The position numbers and the translations under genes are program-made. The notes under the pieces are model-generated. The model worked only from the letters and a program-made list of their open reading frames with translations, had not been told where the DNA came from and did no database searches. A stretch of DNA of 5,445 nucleotides from Anaerolineae bacterium. GTDB lineage: Bacteria; Chloroflexota; Anaerolineae; J102. Within the stretch, counting starts at the first letter, position 1; each line of letters starts with the position of its first letter. Where the stretch lies: NCBI GenBank assembly GCA_027036755.1, contig JALWDV010000063.1:1-5445 (forward strand). Direction: 5' to 3'. Positions 5,306 through 5,445 of this stretch are shown here, piece after piece.

Positions 5306-5445
5306 CTACTTGCTGGGAGCGACGACGGTGGTGTAGTCGATGCCGTACCATTTCTCCGAGAGCTTGGTCAATGTGCCGTCCTTGTGCATCTCGGCGATGA
5401 TCTCGTTGAGTTTGGCCAGCATTTTGTCCGACGGCCCGCGGCTTT
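5306..5445 (-). CDS. Polar amino acid ABC transporter substrate-binding protein, C-terminal end (partial)
   Basis: The last 45 codons of a gene that continues past the right edge. Read on the minus strand they end in TAG at 5306-5308. The residues KMLAKLNEIIAEMHKDGTLT, then KLSEKWYGIDYT, match the C-terminus of family 3 solute-binding proteins (SBP_bac_3), where a helix with the pattern 'iikdGtl.kiseKWfG.D' closes the second lobe. Such proteins bind an amino acid outside the cell and hand it to the permease. Gene order (binding protein, permease, ATPase) and strand make it the partner of the importer encoded at 2014-4944, although 361 bp with a terminator-like hairpin and a mobile element separate them. 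The ligand-binding residues and the signal or lipoprotein peptide lie outside the window, so specificity is unknown. Confidence 0.9.
   Translation of the reverse strand, partial: SRGPSDKMLAKLNEIIAEMHKDGTLTKLSEKWYGIDYTTVVAPSK

Overview
The window is a GC-rich stretch of bacterial chromosome with every gene on the minus strand, so it reads from right to left. No taxonomic marker is present. The combination of a pyrrolysine-free MttB-family methyltransferase, WD40 repeats fused to a transporter, and intergenic spaces filled with palindromic repeats of the 'cacgaagacacgaag' and 'cgcaaagacgcaaagg' type suggests Chloroflexota (Anaerolineae or Caldilineae-like). That assignment is an inference from style, not a proof.

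Layout in transcription order: (1) 5306-5445, the last 45 codons of a polar-amino-acid ABC transporter substrate-binding protein, whose body lies beyond the right edge. (2) 4945-5305, a 361-bp spacer with a GC-rich terminator-like hairpin and a 145-bp miniature mobile element. (3) 2770-4944, an unusual 724-residue protein that joins a membrane anchor, a seven-repeat WD40 propeller, an extra membrane bundle and a complete amino-acid ABC permease in one reading frame. (4) 2014-2766, the matching ATPase, 3 bp downstream of the permease. (5) 1572-2013, a 442-bp spacer made almost entirely of repeats, including a second copy of the miniature element. (6) 147-1571, a trimethylamine methyltransferase (MttB)-family protein without pyrrolysine. 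(7) 1-146, its downstream region, with a heptamer tandem repeat and a possible terminator.

How the parts work together: the binding protein, the WD40-permease and the ATPase together make one amino-acid/polar-solute importer. The topology I derive puts the WD40 propeller outside the membrane, on the face where a binding protein would dock. The methyltransferase may act on a quaternary or methylated amine. Its closeness to the importer allows the guess that the importer brings in a methylated amino acid, but the long repeat-rich spacer means they need not be co-transcribed.

The two clearest discoveries are the WD40-permease fusion and the pair of miniature elements at 1600-1751 and 4976-5120. 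Both elements have GTAACT termini, each is flanked by its own perfect 8-bp target duplication (TTGATCTC and TGCAAGAC), and each sits about 30 bp upstream of a start codon in the same orientation. The GTAA ends and 8-bp duplications match what is known of IS66-family transposition.
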